Shown: in pieces, positions 44,760 to 55,448 of the stretch
Layout: each line of letters starts with the position of its first letter
How positions within the stretch are numbered: position 1 is the stretch's first letter
DNA from: Hahellaceae bacterium
Lineage (GTDB): Bacteria > Pseudomonadota > Gammaproteobacteria > Pseudomonadales > Oleiphilaceae
Length of the DNA stretch: 64,000 nt
Direction: 5' to 3'
NCBI GenBank assembly: GCA_016744695.1
Contig: JADGDV010000001.1
Location: 209,913 to 273,912, forward strand
The notes under the pieces: model-generated
The model's input: only the letters and a program-made list of their open reading frames with translations
The model's database searches: none
What the model was told of the DNA's origin: nothing
Translations under genes and position numbers: made by a program

Positions 44760-45806
44760 CTAATCTTCCTGATGACTAAATGACATACTAAATTGTCTAA
44801 AATGCCTTTCAAAAACCCTATTACCAGAAGGCACTGGATACTTGGAAATTGATTTCGCTGCACTCAATGCCGAGCGATCGAATACGGGGTCTCCACTTCC
44901 CTTTATAATTGTTGCATTACTTAACTCGCCCGTAGGGAAAAGGTTAAGTCGCAACACCACTGTTTGCCCTTCTTTTGAACCTGGAGGCTTATGCCAACTA
45001 CGCGTTATTTTCGCACGTATTAAAGCAATAAAGCGGTCAACCTCATTCATTTCAGCCACTCTATCGGCTTTAACTTGAGCTTGCCTTAAGTTCTCTTGCT
45101 CTATGCGGGCTTGCGCCTCTAACCTTTCTGCTTCTCGCTCCAGCTTTTCATCATTCTCAGCTTTAAGCATCATATCTTGCAATTGTCGTTCTTGTTCTAC
45201 GCGCTTTTTTTCATCTGAGCGTTTTTTATCATCTGCTTTTTTCTTTGCATCTAAACGCTTCTTTTCCTCAAGGCGTTTTTTTTCATCTCGCTTTTTCTGC
45301 TCATCTTTTTTCTTTTTCGCCTTTTCCTTATCTTTTTTAATCAGGGCTTTTTTCTGAGCATCTGCTTTTTTCTTTGCTGCCGCTTTCTTTTTAGCCTGCT
45401 CTTTTTTCTTTGCGTCGTCTTTTTTCTTTTTTTCAGCCTGCTTTCGTTTTACTTCTTTTTTCTTCTTCGCGTCAGCCTTTTTCTTTTCAGCCAGTTTTTT
45501 CTTTTTATCTACTACCGCTTTTTTCTTTTTTTCTTGCTCTAGTTTCTTTTTATTCAAGGTATCTATTGTTGAGGCATCTATCACCGTGGCGTTAATATGA
45601 CGAGGCATCGCGATAGGCTTAACGTCAGGTTTCGATTGCCAGCCGACCGTTAACGCAAGTACAACCACAGCATGGAGCAAGCTCGTATAGATAATTGACC
45701 AACGATAGCTCTTATCAAGCCTATACCACTTTTTTCGAACTAAACCCAAGGCCGCTCTCGCTTCTGCTTTCCCAACTTTGAGTTTATTAGCTTTAGGGTC
45801 ACTCAT
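44760..45806 (-). CDS. tolA: Tol–Pal system protein TolA
   Basis: A 348-residue inner-membrane protein that spans the periplasm and passes force to the outer membrane. One membrane helix at about 38–57 is followed by a long Lys/Ala/Glu-rich helical domain (~85–235; many KKK, KKKAD and EKKR repeats) and a globular C-terminal domain ([19 protein letters not shown]…). Overlaps tolR by four bases (ATGA). The A/G-rich central section produces spurious open frames on the other strand. Confidence 0.95.
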   Translation of the reverse strand: MSDPKANKLKVGKAEARAALGLVRKKWYRLDKSYRWSIIYTSLLHAVVVLALTVGWQSKPDVKPIAMPRHINATVIDASTIDTLNKKKLEQEKKKKAVVDKKKKLAEKKKADAKKKKEVKRKQAEKKKKDDAKKKEQAKKKAAAKKKADAQKKALIKKDKEKAKKKKDEQKKRDEKKRLEEKKRLDAKKKADDKKRSDEKKRVEQERQLQDMMLKAENDEKLEREAERLEAQARIEQENLRQAQVKADRVAEMNEVDRFIALIRAKITRSWHKPPGSKEGQTVVLRLNLFPTGELSNATIIKGSGDPVFDRSALSAAKSISKYPVPSGNRVFERHFRQFSMSFSHQED

Positions 45807-46219
45807 GGTGTTTCAGTCACCAACCCTACCCCGGTTGCACCGGATTCTTGAAGGGAAGCCATTAGCGCAACAATTACACCATACTCAACATGACGATCAC
45901 CACGCACTAAAATACTCACTTTGGGGTTCTGTTTAAGTATATTTGATACTTTTTCCTGAAGTACAGTTAGCTCCATTGGCTTCCCTGTATTTTCTCCACT
46001 CTCAAGATAATAAGCCGCATTTGAATCAACTGAAATAATAAGTGGCTCTTGATCTTTTTCCATATTTACAGGCGATGACTCAAGCTGAGGCAAATCTACC
46101 TTCACTCCTTGAGTAAGCATCGGCGCTGTAACCATGAAAATAATTAGCAATACCAACATAACATCTATGTAAGGCACCACATTAATTTCAGACATGGGTT
46201 TTCTGGATGATCTAGCCAT
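45803..46219 (-). CDS. tolR: Tol–Pal system protein TolR
   Basis: A 138-residue ExbD/TolR family protein: one membrane helix (~18–38, INVVPYIDVMLVLLIIFMVT) that includes the channel Asp, followed by a periplasmic dimerisation domain. With TolQ it forms the proton-driven motor that energises TolA. Its start touches the tolQ stop. Confidence 0.96.
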   Translation of the reverse strand: MARSSRKPMSEINVVPYIDVMLVLLIIFMVTAPMLTQGVKVDLPQLESSPVNMEKDQEPLIISVDSNAAYYLESGENTGKPMELTVLQEKVSNILKQNPKVSILVRGDRHVEYGVIVALMASLQESGATGVGLVTETP

Positions 46220-46893
46220 TAGGAGTGAACCGTGCGATGTAAGATACTTGAAAATTCATCTGCAAATGTTTCGTATGCACCCGCCAAACTATCTGCCTGC
46301 GTTGCATAACGGTTATACGCTATAACAGCAGGAATAGCGGCAAAAAGCCCCATTGCTGTTGCCACCAAAGCTTCTGAAATACCAGGAGCAACGGTAGCTA
46401 ACGTTGCCTGCTGAACCTGAGCCAAACCTCTAAAGGAGTTCATAATCCCCCAAACAGTTCCAAACAACCCTACATAAGGGCTAGTTGAACCAACGGTTGC
46501 CAAAAACGGAAGGTTTGCATCAAGGTACTCGCTCTCCCTTGAAACCGCCACACGCATTGCACGCTGAGTACCCACCATAATAGCATCCGGGTCTACGCTA
46601 CCTTGCTGTCGCAATCGAGTAAATTCATTAAAACCCGCTTTAAAAATATTCTCTAAGCCTCTTAAGGGCTCGCCAGTGTCATTTAGCTCTTTATAAAGCT
46701 GATTTAGATCCATTCCTGACCAAAAACGCTCCTCAAATGCAAGTTGAGCTTGCTTTGCTTTCTTAAAAATTGCACCACGCTGAAAAATAATCATCCAGGA
46801 AATAACCGATGCCGCGAACAGTAGCAGCATAACCAGCTGAACAATAAAACTCGCATTAGCCACCAGGCTCCATATTGATAGTTGCTCTTCCAC
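46219..46893 (-). CDS. tolQ: Tol–Pal system protein TolQ
   Basis: A 224-residue MotA/TolQ/ExbB proton channel. Three membrane helices are at about 15–37, 128–155 and 165–190. The conserved TVGSTSPYVGLFGTVWGIMNSF and GISEALVATAMGLFAAIPAVIAYNR blocks lie in helices 2 and 3. It is the first energiser gene of the cluster, 31 bases after ybgC. Confidence 0.97.
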   Translation of the reverse strand: MEEQLSIWSLVANASFIVQLVMLLLFAASVISWMIIFQRGAIFKKAKQAQLAFEERFWSGMDLNQLYKELNDTGEPLRGLENIFKAGFNEFTRLRQQGSVDPDAIMVGTQRAMRVAVSRESEYLDANLPFLATVGSTSPYVGLFGTVWGIMNSFRGLAQVQQATLATVAPGISEALVATAMGLFAAIPAVIAYNRYATQADSLAGAYETFADEFSSILHRTVHS

Positions 46894-46928
46894 CTATTCC
46901 CCCTATAAATTTTAATCAGATAATTTGT

Positions 46929-47324
46929 TTAGATGCCACTCAGGGCAAGCTTTAATTGTTCACTTAGTTTCCTTGGCTTTCCTTCGTCAAGGGAAACACA
47001 TACCACCTTCACCTGCGCACCCACCATTAATACACCACATTCAGAATAAACCTTCTGCATGAAGGTCATATATGTGTTTGCAACGTTTAACACTTCAACG
47101 CTAACAGAAAGTAAGTCATCAAGTTTTGCAGGCTTATGGTATTTAATTTCTAAGCTATGAACGACATAGCTAATATTCTCTTGCAAGCCAGCCCTTAACT
47201 CAAACCCTAGCTGACGTATAAACTCAGTACGCGCACGCTCCATGTACTTCAGATAGTTAGCATAAAAGACAATGCCGCCCGCATCAGTATCTTCTATATA
47301 AACACGTACAGGTAATGTAAACAT
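46929..47324 (-). CDS. ybgC: Acyl-CoA thioesterase YbgC (tol–pal associated)
   Basis: A hot-dog-fold thioesterase of ~131 residues that acts on short acyl-CoA or acyl-ACP; usually the first gene of the tol–pal operon. The active-site block is IEDTDAGGIVFYANYLKYMERART, with Asp and Tyr positions intact. The start MFTLPVRVY is chosen by family fit; a longer in-frame start would overlap ruvB extensively. The true start lies two bases beyond the ruvB stop. Confidence 0.93.
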   Translation of the reverse strand: MFTLPVRVYIEDTDAGGIVFYANYLKYMERARTEFIRQLGFELRAGLQENISYVVHSLEIKYHKPAKLDDLLSVSVEVLNVANTYMTFMQKVYSECGVLMVGAQVKVVCVSLDEGKPRKLSEQLKLALSGI

Positions 47325-47325
47325 A

Positions 47326-48351
47326 CTACTTCTCGGGTGCTGTAAGACCAAAATGCAACCATGCACTCTTGGTAACCATTCGGCCACGAGGTGTTCGGAT
47401 AATAAAACCTTGCTGTATTAGAAAAGGCTCCAACACATCTTCTATTGTGCCTCGCTCCTCGCTAATAGATGCAGCCATACTTTCTATACCCACTGGGCCA
47501 CCTTCGTATTGCTCCATCATGGTAATGAGAAGCCGACGATCCATATGGTCAAGGCCATTGTTGTCAACTTTCAATAAGTTTAAAGCCTTATCTGCTACAG
47601 TTTGATTAATTAGCCCATCACACTTTACCTGAGCATAATCTCTAACGCGCCTTAATAAGCGATTGGCAATACGTGGAGTTCCTCTTGAACGACGTGCAAT
47701 TTCATGTGCCCCTTCAGGCTCAATCTCAAGGCCGAGCATCTTAGCTGAACGCAAAACAATATGCGTTAAGTCACTAGTATTATAAAACTCTAATCGCTGA
47801 ACAATACCAAAGCGATCTCTTAGCGGAGACGTCAGAAGCCCTGCACGAGTGGTTGCGCCCACTAAAGTAAATGCAGGTAATTCAAGTTTGATTGATCGTG
47901 CGGCTGGCCCCTCACCAATCATAATATCAAGCTGGTAGTCTTCCATCGCAGGGTACAACAGCTCTTCTATAGACGCATTAAGTCGATGAATTTCATCGAT
48001 AAACAGCACATCACCTTCTTCAAGGCTGGTCAACATAGCAGCCAAGTCACCCGCCTTTTCAAGCACAGGGCCAGAGGTTGTTTTAATCACCCCTCCCATC
48101 TCATTAGCAATAATATTGGCCAAGGTTGTTTTACCTAAACCTGGAGGGCCAAAAATTAATACATGATCTAATGCTTCTTTTCTGGCTTTTGCAGCACCTA
48201 TAAAAATTTCCATTTGCTCAGACACGGCTGGCTGACCAATATAATCAACCAATTTTGTAGGTCGTATTGCTCTGTCCTGACCCTCTTCAGATCGGCCCGG
48301 CATATTTACAGAAGCAGGAGCACTGGATACTAATCGGTCTTCTTCGATCAT
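47326..48351 (-). CDS. ruvB: Holliday junction branch migration ATPase RuvB
   Basis: A hexameric AAA+ motor that drives branch migration with RuvA. Walker A is [11 protein letters not shown], Walker B is LFIDEIHRL, sensor motifs follow ([19 protein letters not shown]), and a C-terminal winged helix ends with [15 protein letters not shown]. Length (341) is typical. It starts three bases after the ruvA stop. Confidence 0.97.
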   Translation of the reverse strand: MIEEDRLVSSAPASVNMPGRSEEGQDRAIRPTKLVDYIGQPAVSEQMEIFIGAAKARKEALDHVLIFGPPGLGKTTLANIIANEMGGVIKTTSGPVLEKAGDLAAMLTSLEEGDVLFIDEIHRLNASIEELLYPAMEDYQLDIMIGEGPAARSIKLELPAFTLVGATTRAGLLTSPLRDRFGIVQRLEFYNTSDLTHIVLRSAKMLGLEIEPEGAHEIARRSRGTPRIANRLLRRVRDYAQVKCDGLINQTVADKALNLLKVDNNGLDHMDRRLLITMMEQYEGGPVGIESMAASISEERGTIEDVLEPFLIQQGFIIRTPRGRMVTKSAWLHFGLTAPEK

Positions 48352-48354
48352 TGA

Positions 48355-48966
48355 TTAACCTTTCATCATACTTTTTAACGCTAAACGGATAACTTGCTGA
48401 CTACTCAAACCGTCTGTTTCAATTGCATTTACAGCCCTTGAGGCTTCTTGAGGTTTGTAACCTAAAGCAATTAACGCAGACTCCGCATCCTCAATGACTT
48501 TTGATTCAGCATTTACCAATACCGAAGACTCAGGCGCGAGTAAATCATCTTCAGGCACGCTCCAGTCTTTTAGTTTATCCCGCAACTCAATCACTAAGCG
48601 TTCAGCTGTTTTCTTACCCACACCGGGCAGCTTAACCAAGGTACTAGAATCGTCATCTCTAACGCAACGTGCCAATTGAGCAGAGTCTAAACCAGACAAT
48701 ATTGTAAGGCCAAGCTTAGGGCCAACGCCATTAATTTTAATTAACAAACGAAACAAGTCTCGATCTTTAATTGTCGCAAAACCATAAAGTAACTGAGCAT
48801 CTTCCCGCACCACAAAGTGTGTATGAAGCACGATCTCTTGATTCACTTCCGACAAAGCAAACGCGGCTGAAAATGGGACTTCCACTTCATAACCAAGCCC
48901 TTGCACATCAACCAACAGTAACGCGGGTTGCTTGTCGATTAATTTACCTCGAATACGACCTATCAA
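48355..48966 (-). CDS. ruvA: Holliday junction branch migration protein RuvA (TTG start)
   Basis: A tetrameric junction-binding protein. The family begins MIGRLRG; here the matching peptide (M/L)IGRIRGKLIDKQP starts at a TTG codon with AAAGGGG upstream, so I use TTG at 48966 (204 residues). An in-frame ATG 111 bases upstream would add residues unlike RuvA and overlap the ruvC stop. Helix-hairpin-helix motifs INGVGPKLGLTILSGL and LPGVGKKTAERLVIEL are intact, as is the C-terminal RuvB-binding domain. Confidence 0.93.
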   Translation of the reverse strand: MIGRIRGKLIDKQPALLLVDVQGLGYEVEVPFSAAFALSEVNQEIVLHTHFVVREDAQLLYGFATIKDRDLFRLLIKINGVGPKLGLTILSGLDSAQLARCVRDDDSSTLVKLPGVGKKTAERLVIELRDKLKDWSVPEDDLLAPESSVLVNAESKVIEDAESALIALGYKPQEASRAVNAIETDGLSSQQVIRLALKSMMKG

Positions 48967-49006
48967 TGAAAACCCCTTTAATATAAAAATTAAATAAAAT
49001 ACAGTC

Positions 49007-49525
49007 TCAACGAATTCTTCCTCTGCGGCTGGAGGTAGACCCCGCAATGCGAATGAGCCCTTGACGAGTATGCGCATGACATAAGGCTATTGCTAAGGCA
49101 TCAGCGGCATCGGACTGAGGCTTACCCGGCAAAGATAAAAGTGATTGCACCATATGCTGAACCTGTGATTTTTCAGCGCCTCCATTGCCTACCACCGCCT
49201 GCTTAACTTTTCGTGCGGCATATTCAGACACTGGCAGATCTTGCATAACCGCTGCAGCGATAGCGACCCCCCTCGCCTGGCCTAACTTAAGCGCTGAGTC
49301 AGCATTTCGAGCCATAAATACTTCTTCAATTGCAAATTCTTGTGGAGACCAGCGCTCAATAATTTCTGTTACCCCCTCAAAAATTTGTTTTAGCTTTTCA
49401 GGAAGAGAGTCACCCTGCATACGAATACATCCACTGGAAATATACTCCGACCGCCCTTGAACAAAGTTAATCACTCCGTACCCCGTAATACGAGAACCGG
49501 GGTCAATACCTAAAATAATAGCCAT
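49007..49525 (-). CDS. ruvC: Crossover junction endonuclease RuvC
   Basis: The resolvase of the RuvABC complex, an RNase H-fold dimer. [14 protein letters not shown] carries the first catalytic Asp (7). The EEVFMARN region carries Glu, and the [16 protein letters not shown] block the last acidic residues. At 172 residues it is standard length. The gene order ruvC–ruvA–ruvB matches most gammaproteobacteria. Confidence 0.96.
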   Translation of the reverse strand: MAIILGIDPGSRITGYGVINFVQGRSEYISSGCIRMQGDSLPEKLKQIFEGVTEIIERWSPQEFAIEEVFMARNADSALKLGQARGVAIAAAVMQDLPVSEYAARKVKQAVVGNGGAEKSQVQHMVQSLLSLPGKPQSDAADALAIALCHAHTRQGLIRIAGSTSSRRGRIR

Positions 49526-49665
49526 AAGCTGAATTGTTGATCCCTGAAACCAAAAAAAGCGGTCATTGGTTGTTATGCTATACCAATAGACCGCTCTTCA
49601 AAAGCCACACCATAAAATTAATTTATAGTGCTAATTATGCGCATAAATTTACGCAAACAAGGGTT

Positions 49666-51441
49666 TTATTTTTCTTCTTTAACTGGCTTACGAACACTAA
49701 TGCTCAACTCTTTAAGCTGCTTATTATCAACAAGCCCAGGAGCCTGAGTTAGCATACAACTCGCACTTTGGTTTTTAGGGAATGCAATAACTTCACGAAT
49801 TGATTGAGACTCAGTCATAAGCATAACCAAGCGATCTAAACCAAACGCTAAACCACCATGAGGAGGACAACCAAATCTTAGCGCATCTAACAAGAAGCCG
49901 AACTTTTCCTGAGCTTCTTCATCTTCAATACCCAAAATTCTAAATACCGTTTTCTGCATGGCACCATCATGAATACGAATAGAACCACCACCTAACTCTG
50001 TACCATTCAGAACCATATCATAGGCTTGAGAAAGCGCTTTTTCTGGCGCAGCCTCTAATTCTTCAGGTGTACACGCAGGAGAAGTAAATGGATGGTGAAT
50101 AGCCGTTAAGCCGCCATCATTTGTTTCTTCAAACATAGGGAAATCTATAACCCAACAAGGCGCCCACTTACACGTATAAAGTGCTAAGTCTTCACCTAAT
50201 TTAACGCGCAACGCGCCAATGGCTTCGTTTACAATCTTAGCTTTATCAGCACCAAAGAAGACGATATCACCGTTTTGTGCACCCAAGCGAGTCATAATCG
50301 CCATGGCAACGTCTTCACCAAGGAACTTAACAATAGGTGACTGTAGACCTTCAGCACCTTTTTCAAGTTCGTTGACCTTTATCCACGCTAAACCTTTAGC
50401 GCCATAAATGCTCACGTACTTGGTGTACAAATCAATTTGCTTACGAGAGATACTAGCACCGTTAGGCACTCTCAACGCAACAACACGTCCTTTTTCATCA
50501 TTAGCAGGGCCAGAGAATACTTTAAAATCAACAGGAGCAACTAAATCAGCGACATCTGTAAACTCTAGAGGTATACGTAAATCAGGCTTATCACTTCCGT
50601 ACTTTTCCATCGCCTCAGAATAAGGAATACGAAGGAATGGAGAAAATTTAACATCCAATAAGTCATGGAACATTTCACGAACCATTTCTTCCATGATGTT
50701 CATGAGTGTATTTTCATCAATAAATGAACACTCGATGTCTATCTGAGTAAATTCAGGCTGACGATCAGCACGCAAATCTTCATCACGGAAACACTTAGCG
50801 ATTTGATAGTAACGATCGACACCAGAAACCATCAGCATTTGCTTAAAAAGCTGTGGAGACTGAGGTAAGGCAAAGAAACTTCCTGCATGAGTACGACTAG
50901 GTACTAAATAATCTCGCGCACCTTCTGGGGTAGCACGGGTTAATATAGGTGTTTCAACGTCCATAAATCCTTGTCCATCAAGGAAATTACGAATATAGCT
51001 GGTTACTTTTGAACGGAAACGGAGCTTATTCAGCATGTCTGGACGACGAAGATCCATGAAACGGTATTTAAGTCGAGTATCTTCACCTACATCAACATAG
51101 TCATCCAAAGGAAATGGAGGCGTTGCGGCTACATTAAGAATAACAACATCTTTACCCAACACTTCAACCGCACCAGTAGGCATATCTTTATTAGTGGTGC
51201 CTTCAGGACGGCGACGAATGCGTCCTTTAACTTGCACTACAAATTCATTACGAATACGTTCTGCCGTTGCAAAACTTTCTTCTGTATCCGGGTCAACAAC
51301 AATTTGCGCAATACCTTCACGATCACGAAGATCTAAAAAGATAACACCACCATGGTCTCTGCGACGATGTACCCAACCATAAAGTGTTACTTCCTGGTCA
51401 ACATGTGATTCGTTTATAGCTCCGCAATAATGACTGCGCAT
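49666..51441 (-). CDS. aspS: Aspartyl-tRNA synthetase
   Basis: A class II synthetase of the bacterial type (591 residues). The N-terminal anticodon OB-fold begins [40 protein letters not shown]. The catalytic core holds motif 2 ([20 protein letters not shown]), an inserted GAD domain (~300–420), and motif 3 ([13 protein letters not shown]). It is upstream of ruvC in the same direction. Confidence 0.97.
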   Translation of the reverse strand: MRSHYCGAINESHVDQEVTLYGWVHRRRDHGGVIFLDLRDREGIAQIVVDPDTEESFATAERIRNEFVVQVKGRIRRRPEGTTNKDMPTGAVEVLGKDVVILNVAATPPFPLDDYVDVGEDTRLKYRFMDLRRPDMLNKLRFRSKVTSYIRNFLDGQGFMDVETPILTRATPEGARDYLVPSRTHAGSFFALPQSPQLFKQMLMVSGVDRYYQIAKCFRDEDLRADRQPEFTQIDIECSFIDENTLMNIMEEMVREMFHDLLDVKFSPFLRIPYSEAMEKYGSDKPDLRIPLEFTDVADLVAPVDFKVFSGPANDEKGRVVALRVPNGASISRKQIDLYTKYVSIYGAKGLAWIKVNELEKGAEGLQSPIVKFLGEDVAMAIMTRLGAQNGDIVFFGADKAKIVNEAIGALRVKLGEDLALYTCKWAPCWVIDFPMFEETNDGGLTAIHHPFTSPACTPEELEAAPEKALSQAYDMVLNGTELGGGSIRIHDGAMQKTVFRILGIEDEEAQEKFGFLLDALRFGCPPHGGLAFGLDRLVMLMTESQSIREVIAFPKNQSASCMLTQAPGLVDNKQLKELSISVRKPVKEEK

Positions 51442-51507
51442 AGATCAATACCCGTAATTTTTTAATTATGTATGTTGTAAACCAAATTTTTTAAATATTA
51501 AATAGCA

Positions 51508-51747
51508 TTAATCTGCACTTGCGGTGCTGGCAGGTTTGCTATCTTGAGCAAGATTTTTCTTCTTACCCGTTTTAAAATCAGTTTCGTACCAGCCAGAACC
51601 TTTCAACCGAAAGCCAGCTGCAGAGATTCGCTTTGAAAATGTCTGCTCTTCACAAGATGGACACTCAGTTAAAGGCTCGTCACTCAATTTTTGTAAAACA
51701 TCTTTTTCAAAACCACATGCTTTACAAGCATACTCATAAATTGGCAT
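51508..51747 (-). CDS. FmdB family zinc-ribbon protein
   Basis: A 79-residue protein starting MPIYEYACKACGFEKD, with a second CPSC knuckle at about residues 28–31. This CxxC…CxxC set is the FmdB-type putative regulatory zinc ribbon. The Ser/Ala/Lys tail is disordered. It commonly precedes aspS in gammaproteobacteria. The role is unknown. The family-like start has GAGGTAAG upstream; an ATG ten codons earlier is less likely. Confidence 0.88.
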   Translation of the reverse strand: MPIYEYACKACGFEKDVLQKLSDEPLTECPSCEEQTFSKRISAAGFRLKGSGWYETDFKTGKKKNLAQDSKPASTASAD

Positions 51748-51978
51748 TTGACTTACCTCTAGCGTCTTCCAAAACAAAAGGGCGACATTATAAACTTATT
51801 TTTAGGCAAAATCAGGTCTTGTTTAAGGGCAATACTAAATTTGTTTCACAAGTTGCCGATAAATAGTAATGTTGGCTGCTAGACTCAAAGTAGCAACTCT
51901 TCATCTCACCCGGTCAGCCTTTAGATAAAGCCACAGGCTGACAAATAATAACACTACAAAATAAGCAGAAAAGCCGTT

Positions 51979-53127
51979 ATGTCATTACGAACAAGCAAGC
52001 AAGCCCCTGAGGAAACTATTAAGGATTTTGCCAACGAATTTTATGATGCTTATGAATTATGCGAGATTAAATTAGTTGAACTAGAAAACAACCCTAACAA
52101 TGTAGACTTAATAAACTTAATTTTCAGGGCGGTACACTCCACCAAAGGTAATTTATCATTTGTAGACTTACAGCCCCTACTACCACTCCTGCAAAGTGTT
52201 GAAGACCTACTTTCAAAAATAAGACATGGCTCACTTATATTCTCTGCAGGCGTAAGCGATGTTATTTTACTATCAATGGACTGCGTCAAAAGCGTGGTAG
52301 ATGAAATAACAGGTCACGGCGACTCGGGCATCACCACGGAGTTTATCGAAGTAGTCAAAGGCAATATAACATCAATCATTAAAGCTTCGCCGGAAAACCT
52401 GCAGCAAGCTATTAATACAACCATAAACACCCTTGCTCCTGAAACAGTCATCCCAAAACAAGAAACACCACCACAACAAAGAAAAAACAAAAATATCCCC
52501 ACTGACGAAAAGAACCTAATCAAAATACTTAAGCGTCATGGCATCAGCCCTGATGAAGACATGCTGTTAATGATCTCACTCATCAAACCCTTCGAGCAGC
52601 GTTCGCCTTACTGGCATGGAAAATCAGCACGACAATTACTGTTTACTTTAGGCATGAACACCATTGCAGGTAATCGTGTTAATCCAACACAGTTAGCCGC
52701 AGCCTCATTAATGCATGATTTTGGAATGTGCTTTTTACCCATCGATGTATTACATAAAACAGCTATTCATACTATTAAAGAGCAAAAGCAAATCCAACAA
52801 CACCCCAGAGTTGCACATGATCTGCTCGGAAAAATGCACCACTGGGATTACGCAGCAGAAATTATTTACCAACACCATGAACACATGAATGGTGAAGGTT
52901 ACCCTCATCGTTTATCAGAAAGTGAAATTTGTGACGGCGCTAAAATACTAGCCATTGTAGACACCTTTGACGCCATCATGCATGAGCGCGCCCATATAGA
53001 AAAAGTTAAAAGACCCTTCATAAGAGCCGTTTTAGAAATTAACCGCTATTCAGGCACACAGTTCTCAGCAGAGTGGGTTGAAATATTTAACCAGTTTGCA
53101 CAAAAACTCCACAAATTTAATGTGTAG
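51979..53127 (+). CDS. Hpt–HD-GYP domain protein (putative c-di-GMP phosphodiesterase)
   Basis: A 382-residue protein with an N-terminal histidine phosphotransfer domain (about 10–125, phospho-His53 in AVHSTKGN). A Gln/Lys-rich linker (~155–178) leads into a HD-GYP domain. There the metal-binding His246/Asp247 sit in LMHDFG, and the signature HHEHMNGEGYP is at 299–309. HD-GYP proteins hydrolyse cyclic di-GMP; the Hpt domain suggests control by a histidine kinase relay. No membrane segment or receiver domain is present. A link to motility is plausible but only inferred. Confidence 0.85.
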   Translation: MSLRTSKQAPEETIKDFANEFYDAYELCEIKLVELENNPNNVDLINLIFRAVHSTKGNLSFVDLQPLLPLLQSVEDLLSKIRHGSLIFSAGVSDVILLSMDCVKSVVDEITGHGDSGITTEFIEVVKGNITSIIKASPENLQQAINTTINTLAPETVIPKQETPPQQRKNKNIPTDEKNLIKILKRHGISPDEDMLLMISLIKPFEQRSPYWHGKSARQLLFTLGMNTIAGNRVNPTQLAAASLMHDFGMCFLPIDVLHKTAIHTIKEQKQIQQHPRVAHDLLGKMHHWDYAAEIIYQHHEHMNGEGYPHRLSESEICDGAKILAIVDTFDAIMHERAHIEKVKRPFIRAVLEINRYSGTQFSAEWVEIFNQFAQKLHKFNV

Positions 53128-53237
53128 ATTATAAGCAAGGGCTAATGAAAAGCAGAGTATATGCCTGTATGATTAGCTCGCTTGAATTTTAATTAGAATA
53201 AATCATATTCTAATCACCACATGTAGAGGTAGTCTGG

Positions 53238-53867
53238 GTGTCTGTAAGAGCTGAACAAAAGCAAAAAACCCGAAGAGCATTAATGGATGCGGCGCTGAGT
53301 CAACTAAGCGCAGAAAAGGGCTTTGCTAGCCTAAGCCTTAGAGAAGTCGCCCGTGAAGCAGGCATTGCCCCCACATCATTCTATCGACATTTCAATGAAC
53401 TTGATGAGCTTGGTTTAGCACTAGTTGATGAAGCAGGCGTTACACTCAGACAACTGATGCGCCAGGCACGTAAGCGCATTGAAAAAGGCGGCAGCGCCGT
53501 AAATACATCCATTGATACCTTTATGGAGTATTTATCATCCAACCCTAATCACTTTCGTCTGCTTTTAAGAGAGCGAACAGGTATGTCCAAAGCCTTTCGA
53601 ACCGCGATAAAGGCTGAGCTTGACCACTTTGCTGTAGAATTGGCAGAAGACCTTAAGCGTATTGGATATCTGAAAGAAAGACCCCTTGATAACCCTCAAC
53701 TGGTTGCAGATGCCATGGTTGCCATTATATTCAACCAGGGTTCGGAAGCACTGGACAGCAGCCCAAAAGAAAAAGCCACATTAAAGGATCGACTCAAAAC
53801 AGAATTAAAGTATATTCTTCGTGGTGCAGAGCTCATAACAATAGAAAATAGAAACAAGGCGGGTTAA
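53238..53867 (+). CDS. fabR: TetR-family fatty-acid repressor FabR
   Basis: Represses unsaturated fatty-acid synthesis genes (fabA/fabB in E. coli) in response to acyl-thioester pools. The N-terminal HTH reads RRALMDAALSQLSAEKGFASLSLREVAREAGIAPTSFYRHF, and the whole 209-residue length matches FabR, including FMEYLSSNPNHFRLLLRERTG. The start is a GTG with GAGGT about eight bases upstream. No fab gene is adjacent. Confidence 0.88.
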   Translation: MSVRAEQKQKTRRALMDAALSQLSAEKGFASLSLREVAREAGIAPTSFYRHFNELDELGLALVDEAGVTLRQLMRQARKRIEKGGSAVNTSIDTFMEYLSSNPNHFRLLLRERTGMSKAFRTAIKAELDHFAVELAEDLKRIGYLKERPLDNPQLVADAMVAIIFNQGSEALDSSPKEKATLKDRLKTELKYILRGAELITIENRNKAG

Positions 53868-53877
53868 TACTCCCGCT

Positions 53878-54339
53878 CTACCTCTCTATTCTTCCATCCC
53901 CCTCTACCCCCCAGCGCTTATCAACAATACTTCTTAGTAGGCCAACCTTTTCCTTAAGCGCTTCATCAGTATAAGGAATAACAGGGCACTTTCCCCAAAC
54001 AGGTCCAGGCCAAGCAATGTCAGAAGAAAAACGAATAACATGATGTAAGTGCAGCTGGCTAACAACATTACCCAGCGCCGCTACATTTAGCTTTTCACCA
54101 GAGAAAATAGACATCAAACTCTCACCAAGAAAAGCTGATTCTTTTAATAACTGAGACTGCTCTTCTATTGGCAGTTGGAATATCTCTGTAACCCCCTCAT
54201 GCCGAGGCACCAAAATAACCCAGGGATATTGGCTATCATTCATCAACAAGACGTCAGATAAAGGCCAGGACGCTAACTTAACCGTATCATTTTCAAGGCG
54301 ATGGTCTAATTTAAAAACAGCATCTATTGTGTTCGACAT
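53878..54339 (-). CDS. HIT-family protein (histidine triad variant)
   Basis: A 153-residue protein with the HIT-like fold. The motif near residue 100 reads SQLHLHHVIRF, the QxHxH variant in which Gln replaces the first His of the triad; the central nucleophilic His is kept. Such proteins are nucleotidyl hydrolases or transferases of unknown physiological substrate. The WPGPVWGKCP segment is typical of proteobacterial diadenosine-type HIT proteins. It converges on fabR, with only ten bases between the stops, and is on the same strand as galE. Confidence 0.85.
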   Translation of the reverse strand: MSNTIDAVFKLDHRLENDTVKLASWPLSDVLLMNDSQYPWVILVPRHEGVTEIFQLPIEEQSQLLKESAFLGESLMSIFSGEKLNVAALGNVVSQLHLHHVIRFSSDIAWPGPVWGKCPVIPYTDEALKEKVGLLRSIVDKRWGVEGDGRIER

Positions 54340-54409
54340 TGATTTAACTCTCTAAAGTAGACTCACAAATAAAAAGAGCCAGCCTTTTAGGGCCAGCTCT
54401 TGAACAATT

Positions 54410-55399
54410 CTAAGTTGCCGCTTTTTTCTCTTGCCACAAACGTTCCCAGTTTAACGCCGACTTCACAATCACAGTTAAGTCATCATGATCTGGCTGCCAG
54501 CCTAAAACTCGTTTAATTTTGCTGTTATCGGCCATCAATGCATCAGGATCACCAGCACGACGCCCCACCTCTTCAACAGGAAAGTCGACACCAGAAACCT
54601 CTTTTACAACATCAACAACTTCCGTTACCGTAAACCCACTTCCATAGCCGCAATTAAGAATGTCGGAGTCACCACCTTTTGTCATATAATCTAAAGCCAT
54701 TACATGCGCTTTGGCCAAATCTTCAATATGAATATAATCTCTAATGCAGGTACCATCTCGCGTTTCATAGTCAGTACCAAACACTTTCATACCATCACGA
54801 ACACCGCGCGCACACTCACAAGCGACTTTAATTAAGTGCGTAGCTTCAGGTGTTGCCTGCCCTAATCGTCCTTCAAGATTTGCACCAGCCACATTAAAGT
54901 ATCTTAGTATTACATGCTTAAGATCTGAAGCGGCAGATAAATCCCTGATCATCTGCTCACTCATCATTTTTGAAGCACCATAAGGATTGATAGGCGCTAA
55001 AGGCATATCTTCCGTCAGCACTTTTTCATCTGGCATGCCATAAACAGCGGCAGTTGATGAGAAAACCATATAAGGGACTTTATGCTTTTCGATAGCACCC
55101 AATAAATTAAGCGTGTTACGGGTATTATTTCTATAATATTTTAGAGGGTTTTCAACAGACTCGGGTACAACAATATGTGCAGCGAAGTGCAAAACAGCTT
55201 CAAATTGATGCTTTTCAAAAAGCGCATCAATAGCATCAGTATCTGCCAAATCCCCTACTACAAGCTCACCGAAAGTGACCGCCCACTCATAACCCGTTGA
55301 AAGGTTATCGTATACGACAATATCATGCCCAGCTTCACCTAACTGCCGCACAACATGACTACCTATATACCCTGCTCCACCTGTAACCAGTACTTTCAT
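54410..55399 (-). CDS. galE: UDP-glucose 4-epimerase
   Basis: Interconverts UDP-glucose and UDP-galactose using bound NAD. The Rossmann motif GGAGYIGSHVVRQL starts the protein, the SST and YGASK catalytic set (PYGASKMMSEQM) is intact, and the C-terminal substrate loop contains GRRAGDPDALMADNSK. Its 329 residues fit the family. Together with galU it supplies galactose units for surface polysaccharides. Confidence 0.95.
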   Translation of the reverse strand: MKVLVTGGAGYIGSHVVRQLGEAGHDIVVYDNLSTGYEWAVTFGELVVGDLADTDAIDALFEKHQFEAVLHFAAHIVVPESVENPLKYYRNNTRNTLNLLGAIEKHKVPYMVFSSTAAVYGMPDEKVLTEDMPLAPINPYGASKMMSEQMIRDLSAASDLKHVILRYFNVAGANLEGRLGQATPEATHLIKVACECARGVRDGMKVFGTDYETRDGTCIRDYIHIEDLAKAHVMALDYMTKGGDSDILNCGYGSGFTVTEVVDVVKEVSGVDFPVEEVGRRAGDPDALMADNSKIKRVLGWQPDHDDLTVIVKSALNWERLWQEKKAAT

Positions 55400-55448
55400 A
55401 TCGCTTACTTCCCTTTGGCTCGCTACTTTATACTTTCGTTAAATGGTA

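Noticed and set aside
45103..45595. Plus-strand frames of Ser/Phe-rich sequence
   Set aside because: They are the antisense of the Lys-rich repeat region of tolA.
48355..49077. Longer ruvA start at an upstream ATG
   Set aside because: The added residues do not fit RuvA, the frame would overlap ruvC, and the TTG start gives the conserved N-terminus with a ribosome site.
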